This document shows, piece after piece, positions 17,088-26,039 of a stretch of 64,000 nt of DNA. The first letter of the stretch is position 1. Every line of letters begins with the position of its first letter. The notes under the pieces are model-generated. The model was not told where the DNA came from. It saw nothing but the letters and a program-made list of their open reading frames with translations, and did not search any database. Source of the DNA: Oceanicola sp. Lineage in GTDB: Bacteria > Pseudomonadota > Alphaproteobacteria > Rhodobacterales > Rhodobacteraceae. The stretch spans positions 2,048,458 through 2,112,457 of the forward strand of contig CP051231.1 in NCBI GenBank assembly GCA_017792405.1, given 5' to 3'. The position numbers were made by a program, and so were the translations under genes.

Positions 17088-17675
17088 TCACGCCCCCTTC
17101 ACAGCCCGCCGCACCATGTTCCAGTAAATCCGCTCGACGCGTTCCTGGCTGAGCCGCCCGCCTTCGCGGTACCACGTATTCACACCGTTCAGCATGGCGA
17201 TCACCGCCATCGATGCCAGCCGCGTGTCGGGGATCTGGAAAACACCCTTCTCCTGCCCGTCCACCAGCACGGCCTCGACCGCATCCTCATACCTGCGCCG
17301 CAGACCAGAGATCACCTTGTGGTTCTCCGGCTCGAGGTTGCGCAGTTCCATGTAGTTGATGAACACGCCGTCCTTGTGGCTCAGGTTGTAACCAATGTGG
17401 TAGCGCACGATCCACTCGAGCCGCTCACCGGGGCTGCCCTCTGGCATCACCGACATGCCGCCAAGCACCTCGGTCATGTGGTCGCGCATCAGATCAAACA
17501 AAAGCGCTTGTTTGTCAGTGGTATAGGTATAAAGCGCCCCGGCCTGCACCCCCACCTCGCGCGCGATCTGGCGCATTGAAACGGCGGCATATCCGTATTG
17601 CGCGAAGAGCCGAAGCGCCGCTTCGCGCACCTTCGGCCCGGTGATTTCTGCGTGGGAGCCCGTTTTCCTTGCCAT
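17088..17675 (-). CDS. TetR family transcriptional regulator
   Basis: A 195-residue repressor-type regulator. The N-terminal helix-turn-helix is clear (ALRLFAQYGYAAVSMRQIAREVGVQAGALY, about residues 20-50, split by the turn GVQAG), followed by YTTDKQALLFDL, and the rest is an alpha-helical ligand domain. I choose ATG 17675 (MARKTGSH) over ATG 17687, which also fits. A perfect palindrome TGAACGCGCGTTCA lies at 17692-17705, immediately upstream, and is the probable autoregulatory operator. Such GAACGCGCGTTC-type sites are typical of TetR proteins governing acyl-CoA or hydrophobic-compound genes, but no such target adjoins; the divergent neighbour is a small lipoprotein. Confidence 0.88.
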   Translation of the reverse strand: MARKTGSHAEITGPKVREAALRLFAQYGYAAVSMRQIAREVGVQAGALYTYTTDKQALLFDLMRDHMTEVLGGMSVMPEGSPGERLEWIVRYHIGYNLSHKDGVFINYMELRNLEPENHKVISGLRRRYEDAVEAVLVDGQEKGVFQIPDTRLASMAVIAMLNGVNTWYREGGRLSQERVERIYWNMVRRAVKGA

Positions 17676-17691
17676 GCCGGGCAGCATCTAA

Positions 17692-17705
17692 TGAACGCGC
17701 GTTCA
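17692..17705. promoter_or_regulatory. TetR operator candidate
   Basis: TGAACGCGCGTTCA is a perfect 14-base palindrome just upstream of the TetR gene and 68 bases before the divergent lipoprotein gene. The location and symmetry are what an autoregulated TetR repressor needs. It could control both genes. Confidence 0.7.
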
Positions 17706-17773
17706 ATTCAAGCGCCGATGTTAGCGCCCACAGCCCGCTTTCCTCCCGCCGCGCCGCCCGGTAGTCTGCCGCC

Positions 17774-18070
17774 ATGCACCGCGCCTTCGCCCTCTGCATT
17801 TGCCTCGCGCTCTCGGGCTGCACCCAGTTTCCACAACTGGATGCGGTGGTGAGCGAGTCGGCCAAGAACGCGCCCTACCCCACCCTCGCCCCGGTCGATG
17901 GGCTTCTGGCGCGCGCCAATGCTTCCACCACCGACCCGGCCGCCGTGCGCGGCGATCTGGCCTCCCGCGTCGCCGCCCTGCGCGCCCGCGCCGCCCGCCT
18001 GCGCGGCCCGATCATCGAGCCGCCGGTCCGCGCCCGGATGAACGCCGCGCTGCGTCGCCATTCCAGTTGA
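17774..18070 (+). CDS. Small predicted lipoprotein
   Basis: A 98-residue protein with an N-terminal lipoprotein signal: MHRAF, a hydrophobic run and the lipobox LALSGC, so Cys17 would be lipidated. The mature part is short, Ala/Arg-rich and probably helical (SRVAALRARAARLRG). It is common for Rhodobacterales to carry such a gene near hom. No function is known. It is divergent from the TetR gene and shares the interval with the palindromic operator. Confidence 0.75.
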   Translation: MHRAFALCICLALSGCTQFPQLDAVVSESAKNAPYPTLAPVDGLLARANASTTDPAAVRGDLASRVAALRARAARLRGPIIEPPVRARMNAALRRHSS

Positions 18071-18127
18071 GCCTTCCCGCGCAACCCGCTATGCCCGCCC
18101 CAGTTTTACGACCCACGGAGGCCCGAC

Positions 18128-19414
18128 ATGTCTGACCCGCTTCGCCTTGGTATCGCAGGCCTCGGCACCGTCGGCGCCGGTGTCGTCAAGATCGTCCGCC
18201 GCCACGCCGATCTGCTCGCCGCGCGCACCGGCCGCCCCATCGCCATCTCGGCGGTTTCCGCCCGCTCCCGCGACAAGGACCGCGGCGTGCCGCTCAAGGA
18301 TTATGCGTGGGAAGACAACGCGGTAGAGCTTGCCACCCGCGATGATGTCGATGTGTTCGTCGAGTTGATGGGTGGCGAGGACGGCCCCGCAAAAGCCGCA
18401 ACCGAGGCCGCCATCGCCGCCGGAAAGCAGGTCGTCACCGCCAACAAGGCCATGCTCGCGATCCACGGTCAGGCGCTGGCCGAGGCGGCCGAAGCCGCCG
18501 GCACCCAGCTGCGTTACGAGGCCGCCGTGGCCGGGGGCATCCCGGTCATCAAGTCGCTCACCGAGGGGCTGGCCGGCAACGAGATCACCCGCGTCATGGG
18601 CGTGATGAACGGCACCTGCAACTACATCCTCACCCGGATGGAGGCCACCGGCCAGGGCTACAACGCGCTCTTCGATGAATGCGCCAAGCTGGGCTACCTC
18701 GAGGCCGATCCCGAGCTGGATGTCGGTGGCATCGACGCCGCGCACAAGCTGGCGATCCTCTCTTCCATCGCCTTCGGCACGCAGGTCAATTTCGACGGTA
18801 TCGAGATCGAGGGCATCCAGCGCATCACGCTCTCCGATATCCGCCACGCCGCCGATATGGGCTTCCGCATCAAGCTGCTCGGCGTCGCCCAGATGACTGG
18901 CCGCGGCCTCGAACAGCGGATGACCCCCTGCCTCGTGCCCTACGACTCGCCGCTCGGCCAGCTTGAGGGCGGCACCAACATGGTGGTGATCGAGGGCGAT
19001 GCGGTCGAGCAGATCGTGCTGCGCGGCCCCGGCGCAGGCGAAGGCCCCACCGCCTCGGCCGTGATGGCCGATATCTGCGACATCGCCCGTGGCACCCGCC
19101 TGCCCGTCTTCGGCAAACCCTCGGAAACGCTCACAAAAGCGCCCGCTGCCCGCTCAGCCTCCGCCGCGCCCTACTACCTGCGGATGGACCTGCACGACAA
19201 ACCCGGCGCGATGGCCAAGGTCGCCGCCGCGCTGGGGGAAGCGGGCGTCAGCATCGACCGCATGCGCCAGTACGGCCATGACAACGAGGCTGCCCCGGTG
19301 CTCTTCGTCACCCACAAGACAACCCACGCTTCGCTCTCCGCTGCCCTCGCCGCGATCGGCCAGACCGGCGTGGTGGTGGGCGAGCCGGTGGCGCTGCGGA
19401 TCGAGCAGGTCTGA
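18128..19414 (+). CDS. hom: Homoserine dehydrogenase
   Basis: A 428-residue homoserine dehydrogenase, which reduces aspartate semialdehyde to homoserine for threonine and methionine synthesis. The NAD(P) motif GLGTVGAGVVKIV is at residues 10-22. The substrate-binding core has TANKAML, EAAVAGGIPVIKSL and GVMNGTCNYILT with the catalytic YLEADPELDVGGIDAAHKL region after it. A C-terminal ACT domain (about residues 350-428, YYLRMDLHDKPGAMAKVAAAL split over the first strand and helix) indicates amino-acid feedback control. The ATG has GGAGG ten bases upstream. It is a single gene; the closeness to glpX is only positional. Confidence 0.95.
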   Translation: MSDPLRLGIAGLGTVGAGVVKIVRRHADLLAARTGRPIAISAVSARSRDKDRGVPLKDYAWEDNAVELATRDDVDVFVELMGGEDGPAKAATEAAIAAGKQVVTANKAMLAIHGQALAEAAEAAGTQLRYEAAVAGGIPVIKSLTEGLAGNEITRVMGVMNGTCNYILTRMEATGQGYNALFDECAKLGYLEADPELDVGGIDAAHKLAILSSIAFGTQVNFDGIEIEGIQRITLSDIRHAADMGFRIKLLGVAQMTGRGLEQRMTPCLVPYDSPLGQLEGGTNMVVIEGDAVEQIVLRGPGAGEGPTASAVMADICDIARGTRLPVFGKPSETLTKAPAARSASAAPYYLRMDLHDKPGAMAKVAAALGEAGVSIDRMRQYGHDNEAAPVLFVTHKTTHASLSAALAAIGQTGVVVGEPVALRIEQV

Positions 19415-19462
19415 ACGGCTTTGTCACTTGAGTGAGGGCGGCCCCCGGGCCATCCTCACGCC

Positions 19463-21088
19463 ATGCTGCGCCCCGCCCTCCTCCTCGCGCTCGCCCTCTC
19501 CCTCGCCGGCCTGCCGCTCCGGGCCGAGAGCCTCTCTGACCGTGCCTTTCAGGCCGCCCAACTCGCTATGCTCTCCTCCGCCGGCAGTGCCATCCGGCAG
19601 GCCGAGCTGCGCCGTTCCGCCGGCACCGGCGCGCTGGCCGACCTGCTGAAGGCCCGTCAGCGCGTCGCCGACCGCCGCGCCCGAGCCGAGGCCGAGCTGG
19701 GGGCGCTTGGCCGCGACGGCACCGCCGACACCTCCGCCGCTACCCGCCTTTCGGGCGAGATCGACGCGCTCAGCACCGAGATCACCCAGCTAGAGACGCG
19801 TATCGCCGCCGAGTTTCCCCGCTTCGCCGAGATGACGCGCCCGAGCCCGATGACTCTGGCCGAGGTTCAGGCCACGCTGGCCCCCGAAGAGGGGCTTCTG
19901 TTCATCTATACCGGCGCCCGCGAGACCCATATCTGGGCAATCACGCCGGAGCATAGCGCATGGCAACGGATCGAGCTGGGCGAGGCCGACATAGCAGCCG
20001 ATGTCGCCGCGCTGCGGCTGTCCCTGAAAGCGGCCAGCAATGCCCGCGGGGCCGAAGCCCTGAAAACACTGGGGCAAAAACCGCAGATCACCCCGTTCGA
20101 CCGCACCCGCGCCTTCCTCGTTTACGCCGATCTGCTCTCCGGCGTGATGCCCGCACTGGCCGGGACGGACCAGCTCTATACCGTCGCGCAAGGCCCGCTC
20201 ACCGGCATCCCGCTCGGGCTTCTGGTCACCGATGCCCCCGGCGATGCGGCGCAGGATGGCGACCCCGATGCCCTGCGCCGCACCCCTTGGCTGTTCCAGC
20301 GGTTCGCCCTTGCCAGCCTGCCCACGGTGGAGAGCCTGCGCGCCATAGCGGCCCCCAGACCGGCGCAGGCCACCGCGCCAACCGGGCGATTTCTGGGCAT
20401 CGGTGCGCCCAAGCTGACGGGCGGCGCCACTGGCCTGCGGGGGGTCAAGATGGCTGGCGCCACGGCCGACCCCGAGAGCATCCGCGCCCTCGCCCCGCTG
20501 CCCGGCACCCTGCGCGAACTCCGCGCCATCGCCACCACCCTCGGCGCCGGACCGGAGGCCCTGCTCACCGGCGATGCCGCCGTTGAGCCCGCCCTGCGGG
20601 GGGCCGGGCTGGAGCAGGCCGAGATCGTCGTCTTCGCCACCCACGGGCTGCTCTCCGGTGAACTCGAGGGCTTGGCCGAACCGGCCCTCGTGCTCACCCC
20701 GCCACAGGTCGCCACCGCCACTGATGACGGGCTGCTCACCGCCTCCGAGATCGCCGACATGAGCCTCGCCGCCGAGTGGGTGATCCTCTCGGCCTGCAAC
20801 ACCGCAGGCGGCGACGGGCGCCCCGACGCCGAGGGCCTCTCCGGCCTAGCCCGCGCCTTCCTGGTGGCCGGGGCGAAAACGCTGATGGTCAGCCACTGGC
20901 CGGTGCGCGACGATGCCGCCGCCCGGCTAACGACCGATGCCTTCGCCGCTCTAGAGCAACCGAATATCCGCCATAAATCCAGGGCCTTGCAAGCCTCCAT
21001 GCAAGCGATGCTCGAAGATGAGAGCGACCCGACCCTCGCGCATCCGGCGGCCTGGGCGCCCTTCATCCTCGTGGGAGATGGCCGATGA
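19463..21088 (+). CDS. Secreted CHAT-domain peptidase-like protein
   Basis: A 541-residue protein with a signal peptide of about 21 residues. A helical region (about 25-120) is followed by a CHAT domain, a caspase-like fold. The catalytic dyad is visible: His394 in FATHGLLSGEL and Cys445 in VILSACNTAGG, and a third conserved block reads LVAGAKTLMVSHWPV. CHAT proteins usually carry TPR repeats on the same chain; here the TPR-like protein is encoded by the next gene, whose ATG overlaps this stop (ATGA). Export suggests action in the periplasm. The substrate is unknown. Confidence 0.87.
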   Translation: MLRPALLLALALSLAGLPLRAESLSDRAFQAAQLAMLSSAGSAIRQAELRRSAGTGALADLLKARQRVADRRARAEAELGALGRDGTADTSAATRLSGEIDALSTEITQLETRIAAEFPRFAEMTRPSPMTLAEVQATLAPEEGLLFIYTGARETHIWAITPEHSAWQRIELGEADIAADVAALRLSLKAASNARGAEALKTLGQKPQITPFDRTRAFLVYADLLSGVMPALAGTDQLYTVAQGPLTGIPLGLLVTDAPGDAAQDGDPDALRRTPWLFQRFALASLPTVESLRAIAAPRPAQATAPTGRFLGIGAPKLTGGATGLRGVKMAGATADPESIRALAPLPGTLRELRAIATTLGAGPEALLTGDAAVEPALRGAGLEQAEIVVFATHGLLSGELEGLAEPALVLTPPQVATATDDGLLTASEIADMSLAAEWVILSACNTAGGDGRPDAEGLSGLARAFLVAGAKTLMVSHWPVRDDAAARLTTDAFAALEQPNIRHKSRALQASMQAMLEDESDPTLAHPAAWAPFILVGDGR

Positions 21089-22545
21089 GGTGCACTCTTT
21101 TCGCACTCCTCGTCGCGCTCACTCCAAACCTCGCTACCGCGCAGGAAACCGGCCCCGATGGCCCGGCCTTCGATGCCATGCTGCAGCGGCTCGAACAGGC
21201 CTGGCAAAGCAATGATGACGATCAGACCTACGCCACCCTCAACGCAGGTATCCGGGAGGCCCGCGCGAATGGCGAACTCACCCCAGGCTGGGCGATCTTC
21301 TATGCCATGCTGACCGACGCCGCCCGCATTCAAAAGAACAACCCCGCCTACGCCCTTCAACTGGCCGAAGATGGCCTCGCTCTGGTGAATGCAGCCGACG
21401 GGACGATGGATGAGGTCGGCTGGGCGATCATGGTCTCCAAGGCCTACGCGCTCGCCGATCTGGGCCGCTACGCCGAGGCGGTGGAGGTCGGGCGCATCGC
21501 CCTGCCCCTCTTTCGCGCCGCCTATGGCGACGAGGATGCCGATGAGTTTGCCGGGTACATCGCGCGATGGGAGCGCGGCGAATTGGGAGACTTCAACCGC
21601 TCCGCCCTCGACATCGCGCAGGAGCGCATCACCCAAGCCGAAGCGGCCTTTGGCGCGGGCGAATATGGCCGGGCGATCGAAATCGCGCAATCGGCCCGCA
21701 TCCCCACCGTGCCCGGCGCAGGGCAGGACGCCCTGCGCGCCGCCGGCCTGAACTTTCGGGCCGAGCATATCGTCGGACAGGCGCAGAATAGCCTGAACCG
21801 CCCCGCAGATGCCTGCGCCAGTCTGCTCGCCGCGCTGCGCCACATCGCCGAGCCGTGGGATGGCCGCAGCCGGATCACGTGGCGGGTTTCGCTGGAACTG
21901 GAGCAAGACAGGCAGTTGCTCTACCGCCATATGAGCCGCCTCGGCGGATGCTCGATTTCTCTCGGAGACTACGAGCGCGCCGAGGCTGCCCTGATCGAGG
22001 CAGAGGCCCTCGCAGAACGGCCCGATTGGAAGGCCGATGCAATGGTCACGCGCGCCTCGCTCCTCGCCAACACCGGCGCATGGGCGGAGGCCCATGACGT
22101 GCTGCAGGATGCGGTGACCGTTGCGCAAAGCTCCGGCAATGCCGCGATCATCGACAGCACCAGCTTTTATGCCGCCCTCGTCGCCGTCAAAACTGCCTCG
22201 TTGCGCGAGGGGCCCGCCCCCACCGCCCAACTGATTGCAGCCTCCGAGGTAATCTTGCGGCAGTCAGAGCCGCCGCTGGGCCACGCCTTCGTACTGCGGG
22301 AAACGGCGCAGACCCTCCTGAGCATCGGCGAGACCGAGAAGGCGCTCGAATTTTCCGAGCGCTCAGTCGGCATCCAGCGCGATTGGGTGCTGAACTCGAC
22401 CGACAGCCAGTTTGGCATCGATCAGGCCCGCGCGAGCATGGCCAGCGCTGTCGAAACCTTCCTTTCGGCCGCCCATCTGGCCGCCAGTGCTGGGCAAACC
22501 GGCTGCCCCGAGGCCGAGTACCATCACTGCGTCGTCTCCGAGTGA
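21085..22545 (+). CDS. Secreted TPR-like helical repeat protein, partner of the CHAT protein
   Basis: A 486-residue exported protein with a signal peptide (cleavage after ATA, near residue 19). The rest is helical with repeated Ala-rich pairs such as ALADLGRYAEAVEVGRIAL, GEYGRAIEIAQSA, SLGDYERAEAALIEAEALA and GAWAEAHDVLQDAV, which read as degenerate TPRs. It starts at an ATG overlapping the stop of the CHAT gene by four bases, so the two are translationally coupled. Together they look like a split version of the common TPR-CHAT architecture. The C-terminus contains a CPEAEYHHC cluster that could hold a disulphide or metal. Confidence 0.8.
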   Translation: MRCTLFALLVALTPNLATAQETGPDGPAFDAMLQRLEQAWQSNDDDQTYATLNAGIREARANGELTPGWAIFYAMLTDAARIQKNNPAYALQLAEDGLALVNAADGTMDEVGWAIMVSKAYALADLGRYAEAVEVGRIALPLFRAAYGDEDADEFAGYIARWERGELGDFNRSALDIAQERITQAEAAFGAGEYGRAIEIAQSARIPTVPGAGQDALRAAGLNFRAEHIVGQAQNSLNRPADACASLLAALRHIAEPWDGRSRITWRVSLELEQDRQLLYRHMSRLGGCSISLGDYERAEAALIEAEALAERPDWKADAMVTRASLLANTGAWAEAHDVLQDAVTVAQSSGNAAIIDSTSFYAALVAVKTASLREGPAPTAQLIAASEVILRQSEPPLGHAFVLRETAQTLLSIGETEKALEFSERSVGIQRDWVLNSTDSQFGIDQARASMASAVETFLSAAHLAASAGQTGCPEAEYHHCVVSE

Positions 22546-22637
22546 TCCGCTTGCGCTAACAGCCCGCGCGAGGGTTGCGCCGCCACGGGCGGAAGGCTAC
22601 CCAATCGACAACGCATGCTAGCCACGAGGGGCACCCG

Positions 22638-23609
22638 ATGACCAAAAAGCCAGAATTTCACGACCGGATGCTCTCGCTGGGCCTCGCCCGCGTATCGGAG
22701 GCCGCCGCGCTGGCCTCGGCCAAGCTGATCGGTCGGGGCGACGAAAAGGCCGCCGACCAGGCCGCCGTAAACGCCATGCGCAACCAGCTGAACGCGCTGG
22801 AAATTCGCGGCACGGTGGTGATCGGCGAAGGCGAGCGCGACGAAGCGCCGATGCTCTACATCGGCGAAGAGGTCGGCACCGGCACCGGGCCCGAGGTCGA
22901 CATCGCGCTCGATCCGCTCGAGGGCACCACGCTGACCGCCAAGGACATGCCCAACGCGCTCACCGTCATCGCCATGGCCCCGCGCGGCTCGATGCTCCAT
23001 GCCCCTGATGTCTATATGGAAAAGCTGGCTGTCGGCCCGGGCTACCCCGAGGGGATCGTGAGCCTCGACCAGTCCCCCGCCGAGCGCGTGCGCCTTCTGG
23101 CCGCCGCCAAGCAGGCCACCACCGCGGATATCACCGTCTGCATCCTCGAACGCCCGCGCCATGAGGATCTGATCGCCGAGGTCCGCTCGACCGGCGCCGC
23201 GATCCGCCTGATCACCGATGGCGACGTGGCCGGAGTGATGCATTGCGCCGAGCCCGAAAAGACCGGGATCGACATGTACATGGGCCTCGGTGGTGCGCCC
23301 GAGGGCGTGCTGGCCGCTGCCGCACTCAAGTGCATGGGCGGGCAGATGTGGGGCAAGCTCACCTTCCGTAATGACGATGAGAAGGCCCGCGCCAAGAAGG
23401 CCGGAATCGAGGATCTCGACCGGATCTACGCACGCGACGAAATGGTGCAGCACGATGTGATCTTCGCCGCCACCGGTGTGACTGATGGCAGCCTCGTGCC
23501 CGGCATCAAGCGAGAAGTCGGTTACCTGACCGCCGAGACCCTGCTGATGCGTTCCAAGACCGGCTCGGTCCGCCGCATGCAGTATCGCAACCCGACCTCA
23601 GCGATGTAA
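22638..23609 (+). CDS. glpX: Class II fructose-1,6-bisphosphatase
   Basis: A 323-residue GlpX-type fructose bisphosphatase (gluconeogenesis; in some relatives also sedoheptulose bisphosphatase). Start ATG 22638. The metal and phosphate site is clear: VIGEGERDEAPMLYIGEEVG near residue 57 and DIALDPLEGTTLTAKDMPNA near 85. Further family blocks are GAPEGVLAAAALKCMGG and FAATGVTDGSLVPG. Length is usual. It is followed by recJ after 27 bases, a hom-glpX-recJ arrangement seen in related genomes, except that the CHAT/TPR pair has come between hom and glpX here. Confidence 0.95.
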   Translation: MTKKPEFHDRMLSLGLARVSEAAALASAKLIGRGDEKAADQAAVNAMRNQLNALEIRGTVVIGEGERDEAPMLYIGEEVGTGTGPEVDIALDPLEGTTLTAKDMPNALTVIAMAPRGSMLHAPDVYMEKLAVGPGYPEGIVSLDQSPAERVRLLAAAKQATTADITVCILERPRHEDLIAEVRSTGAAIRLITDGDVAGVMHCAEPEKTGIDMYMGLGGAPEGVLAAAALKCMGGQMWGKLTFRNDDEKARAKKAGIEDLDRIYARDEMVQHDVIFAATGVTDGSLVPGIKREVGYLTAETLLMRSKTGSVRRMQYRNPTSAM

Positions 23610-23636
23610 CGGGCGCGATGCGATGAGCCGCACACG

Positions 23637-25382
23637 ATGACGGCCTTTCTGGGCGTCGAAGAGTCCCTCACGGGCCGGCGATGGGTCGGCCCGCCGCCCG
23701 AGGAAGACAGGCTCGCCGAGGCGATGGTTCAAGCCACCGGTCTCCCCGGCCCTTTGGCCCGCCTGCTGGTGCAGCGTGGCGTTCCGCCCGAAGAAGCCGA
23801 ACCCTTCCTCGCCCCCGCTCTGCGCGATCTGCTGCCGGACCCGCGCAAGCTGCGCGATATGGAGGTTGCCGCCGCACGGCTCAACCGCGCCGTAGAACAG
23901 GCCGAAGCCATTGCGATCTTTGCCGATTATGATGTGGACGGCGGCACCTCGGCGGCTCTGCTAATCCGCTGGCTGCGCGCCCTCGGGCGGGAGGCGACGC
24001 TCTACGTGCCCGACCGGATCGGCGAGGGCTATGGGCCCAACGCGCCTGCCATCTCCGAGCTGGGCCAGAGCCACAGCCTGATCATCTGCGTCGATTGCGG
24101 CACGCTCTCGCATGAGGCGCTGGCCGCCTCCGGCAGCGCCGAGGTTGTGGTGCTCGATCACCATTTGGGCGGCGAAGCGCTCCCGCCCGCGGTCGCCGTC
24201 GTCAACCCCAACCGGCAAGATGAAAGCGGCGAGCTGGGCCACCTCTGCGCCGCCGCCGTGGTGTTCCTGTGCCTCGTCGAGGCAAATCGTCAGCGACGCG
24301 AGGCGGGCGCGAGCCCCCTGCCCGACCTCATGGGCCTGCTCGACCTCGTGGCGCTGGCCACCGTGGCCGATGTGGCTCCGCTCATCGGCGTGAACCGGGC
24401 GCTGGTGCGGCAGGGGCTGAAGATCATGGCCCACCGCGCCCACCCCGGCCTCTCCGCCCTGGCCGATGTCGCGGGGGTGGACCGGGCACCAACGCCCTAT
24501 CATCTCGGCTACCTCCTCGGCCCCCGGATCAACGCGGGCGGGCGGGTGGGCCGCGCAGACCTTGGCGCAAGGCTCCTTGCCACCGACGATCCGGCGGAGG
24601 CCCGCGAACTGGCCGAACGGCTCGACACGCTCAACAAGGAGCGCCGGGAGATCGAGGCCGCCGTGCAACAGGCCGCGCTTGAACAGGCGGAGGCACGCGG
24701 GCTGGAGGAACCGCTCGTCTGGGCCGCGGGCGAAGGCTGGCATCCCGGTGTTGTCGGCATCGTCGCCTCGAGGCTGAAAGAGGCCACCGGCCGCCCGGCG
24801 GTGGTGATCGGCATGGAGGGCGACGAGGGAAAGGGCTCTGGCCGCTCGATCACCGGCGTCGATCTGGGCGGCTGCGTGCATCGTCTGGAGAACGAGGGGC
24901 TGATCTCTCGGGGCGGCGGTCACAAGATGGCGGCAGGGCTCTCGCTCACCGCCGAACAGCTTGAGCCCGCCATGGCCCGCCTCTCCGAGTTGCTGGGCCG
25001 ACAGGGCGCAGGAGCGAGCGGCCCACGTGACCTGCGGCTCGATGGGCTGATCCTGCCCACGGCCGCAACGGTGGAGCTGATCGAGGCGCTCGAACAGGCC
25101 GGCCCCTTTGGCGCCTCTGCTCCCGCCCCCCGTTTTGCCCTGCCCGAGGCCGCGCTGGCCGATGCTCGCGTTGTGGGCGAGAACCACCTGAAGCTGGCGA
25201 TCCGCACCGCGATGGGCCAGCGGCTGGAGGCCATCGGCTTCCGCATGGCCGATACACCGCTTGGCCAGGCCATGGTCGAAGCACGCGGCGGCGCGTGGCA
25301 CCTCGCCGGGCGGCTGGAGGTGAACCATTGGCAGGGCCGGGCCCGCCCGCAACTGCGGCTGGAAGACGCTGCGCGGGCGTGA
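23637..25382 (+). CDS. recJ: Single-stranded-DNA-specific exonuclease RecJ
   Basis: A 581-residue 5'-3' ssDNA exonuclease of the DHH family acting in recombination and mismatch repair. Motif I (FADYDVDGGTSAALL) is near residue 97 and the DHH motif (VVLDHHLGGE) near residue 174. The DHHA1 domain with GRSITGVDLGGC and GGGHKMAAGLS follows at about 400-430, and an OB-like C-terminal segment completes the enzyme. Length matches the family. The stop TGA overlaps the GTG start of a P-loop kinase gene. Confidence 0.95.
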   Translation: MTAFLGVEESLTGRRWVGPPPEEDRLAEAMVQATGLPGPLARLLVQRGVPPEEAEPFLAPALRDLLPDPRKLRDMEVAAARLNRAVEQAEAIAIFADYDVDGGTSAALLIRWLRALGREATLYVPDRIGEGYGPNAPAISELGQSHSLIICVDCGTLSHEALAASGSAEVVVLDHHLGGEALPPAVAVVNPNRQDESGELGHLCAAAVVFLCLVEANRQRREAGASPLPDLMGLLDLVALATVADVAPLIGVNRALVRQGLKIMAHRAHPGLSALADVAGVDRAPTPYHLGYLLGPRINAGGRVGRADLGARLLATDDPAEARELAERLDTLNKERREIEAAVQQAALEQAEARGLEEPLVWAAGEGWHPGVVGIVASRLKEATGRPAVVIGMEGDEGKGSGRSITGVDLGGCVHRLENEGLISRGGGHKMAAGLSLTAEQLEPAMARLSELLGRQGAGASGPRDLRLDGLILPTAATVELIEALEQAGPFGASAPAPRFALPEAALADARVVGENHLKLAIRTAMGQRLEAIGFRMADTPLGQAMVEARGGAWHLAGRLEVNHWQGRARPQLRLEDAARA

Positions 25383-25885
25383 CCGCTCTGGTGGTTCTCG
25401 CAGGCCTGCCCGGCACCGGAAAAACCACCATATCCCGCGCGCTTGCCCGCCTTTCAGGCGCGATCCACCTTCGGATCGACACGATAGAGACCGCCATCTG
25501 CGCCTCCACCCTCGCGCCCGAAAACGCCGCCGACGCGGGCTACCTTGTCGCCCGCGCCCAAGCCGCCGAACTGCTGGCTGCAGGACATTCGGCCATCGTG
25601 GATTGCGTGAACCAGTGGCAGATGACGCGAGACTGGTTTTGCACCATCCCGCGTGCGGACGCCCGGCTGGTGACCTGTGAAATAACCTGTTCGGATCCGG
25701 AACTGCACCGCGCGCGGGTCGAATCCCGCCGCGCCGATCTGCCGGGGCACAAACTTCCCGACTGGCAGGCCGTTCTGGCGCGCGATTATCACCCGTGGGA
25801 CGATGCCGGGCTGCGCATTGACACTGCGAGCGTGACGCCCGAGTGCGCTGCGGCCCTGATTTTCAAGGCGATGGCGGGCAGGTAA
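25379..25885 (+). CDS. P-loop ATP-binding kinase-like protein (AAA_33 type)
   Basis: A 168-residue protein starting at a GTG that overlaps the recJ stop (GTGA). It begins almost at once with a Walker A motif, LAGLPGTGKTTISRALA. A DCVNQWQMTRDWF segment (about residues 80-92) stands where this family has its Walker-B/base region, and a VESRRADLPGHKLPDW lid-like segment follows. Such proteins are small-molecule or RNA kinases of unassigned specificity. Translational coupling to recJ does not by itself imply a DNA repair role. A stem-loop at 25898-25925 follows. Confidence 0.8.
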   Translation: MTALVVLAGLPGTGKTTISRALARLSGAIHLRIDTIETAICASTLAPENAADAGYLVARAQAAELLAAGHSAIVDCVNQWQMTRDWFCTIPRADARLVTCEITCSDPELHRARVESRRADLPGHKLPDWQAVLARDYHPWDDAGLRIDTASVTPECAAALIFKAMAGR

Positions 25886-25897
25886 AAAATCCGCACC

Positions 25898-25925
25898 GGG
25901 AGCCGAAGAATCTTCTTGCGCTCCC
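25898..25925 (+). terminator. Stem-loop after the recJ/kinase unit
   Basis: GGGAGC (25898-25903) pairs with GCTCCC (25920-25925); inside, GAAGA and TCTTC also pair. It lies 13 bases after the kinase stop and 39 bases before tRNA-Glu, followed by a C-rich then T-containing stretch. It may end the upstream transcript. Confidence 0.55.
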
Positions 25926-25964
25926 CCCGCGCTTTTCCTAAATACCCCCCCACGGCTGGACCCT

Positions 25965-26039
25965 GCCCCGTTCGTCTATCGGTTAGGACGCCAGGTTTTC
26001 AACCTGGAAAGAGGGGTTCGATTCCCCTACGGGGTACCA
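25965..26039 (+). tRNA. tRNA-Glu (anticodon TTC)
   Basis: A complete cloverleaf can be drawn. Acceptor arms GCCCCGT and ACGGGGT pair with one G-U. The D loop holds GGTTAGGAC, and the anticodon stem CCAGG/CCTGG encloses loop TTTTCAA with anticodon TTC at 25998-26000. The T arm GAGGGGTTCGATTCCCCT contains the TTCGATT loop. The discriminator A is followed by an encoded CCA (26037-26039). It decodes GAA and GAG. The last bases overlap the 3' end of the gene on the other strand. Confidence 0.95.

Noticed and set aside
20176..22230. A 684-codon open frame on the - strand opposite the CHAT and TPR genes
   Set aside because: Composition is Ser/Arg/Ala-rich and no motif is seen, whereas the + strand genes have signal peptides and catalytic motifs.
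25965..26039. tRNA-Glu as an integration site for a genomic island
   Set aside because: No integrase gene lies near it, and I saw no repeat of the tRNA 3' end elsewhere in the window.
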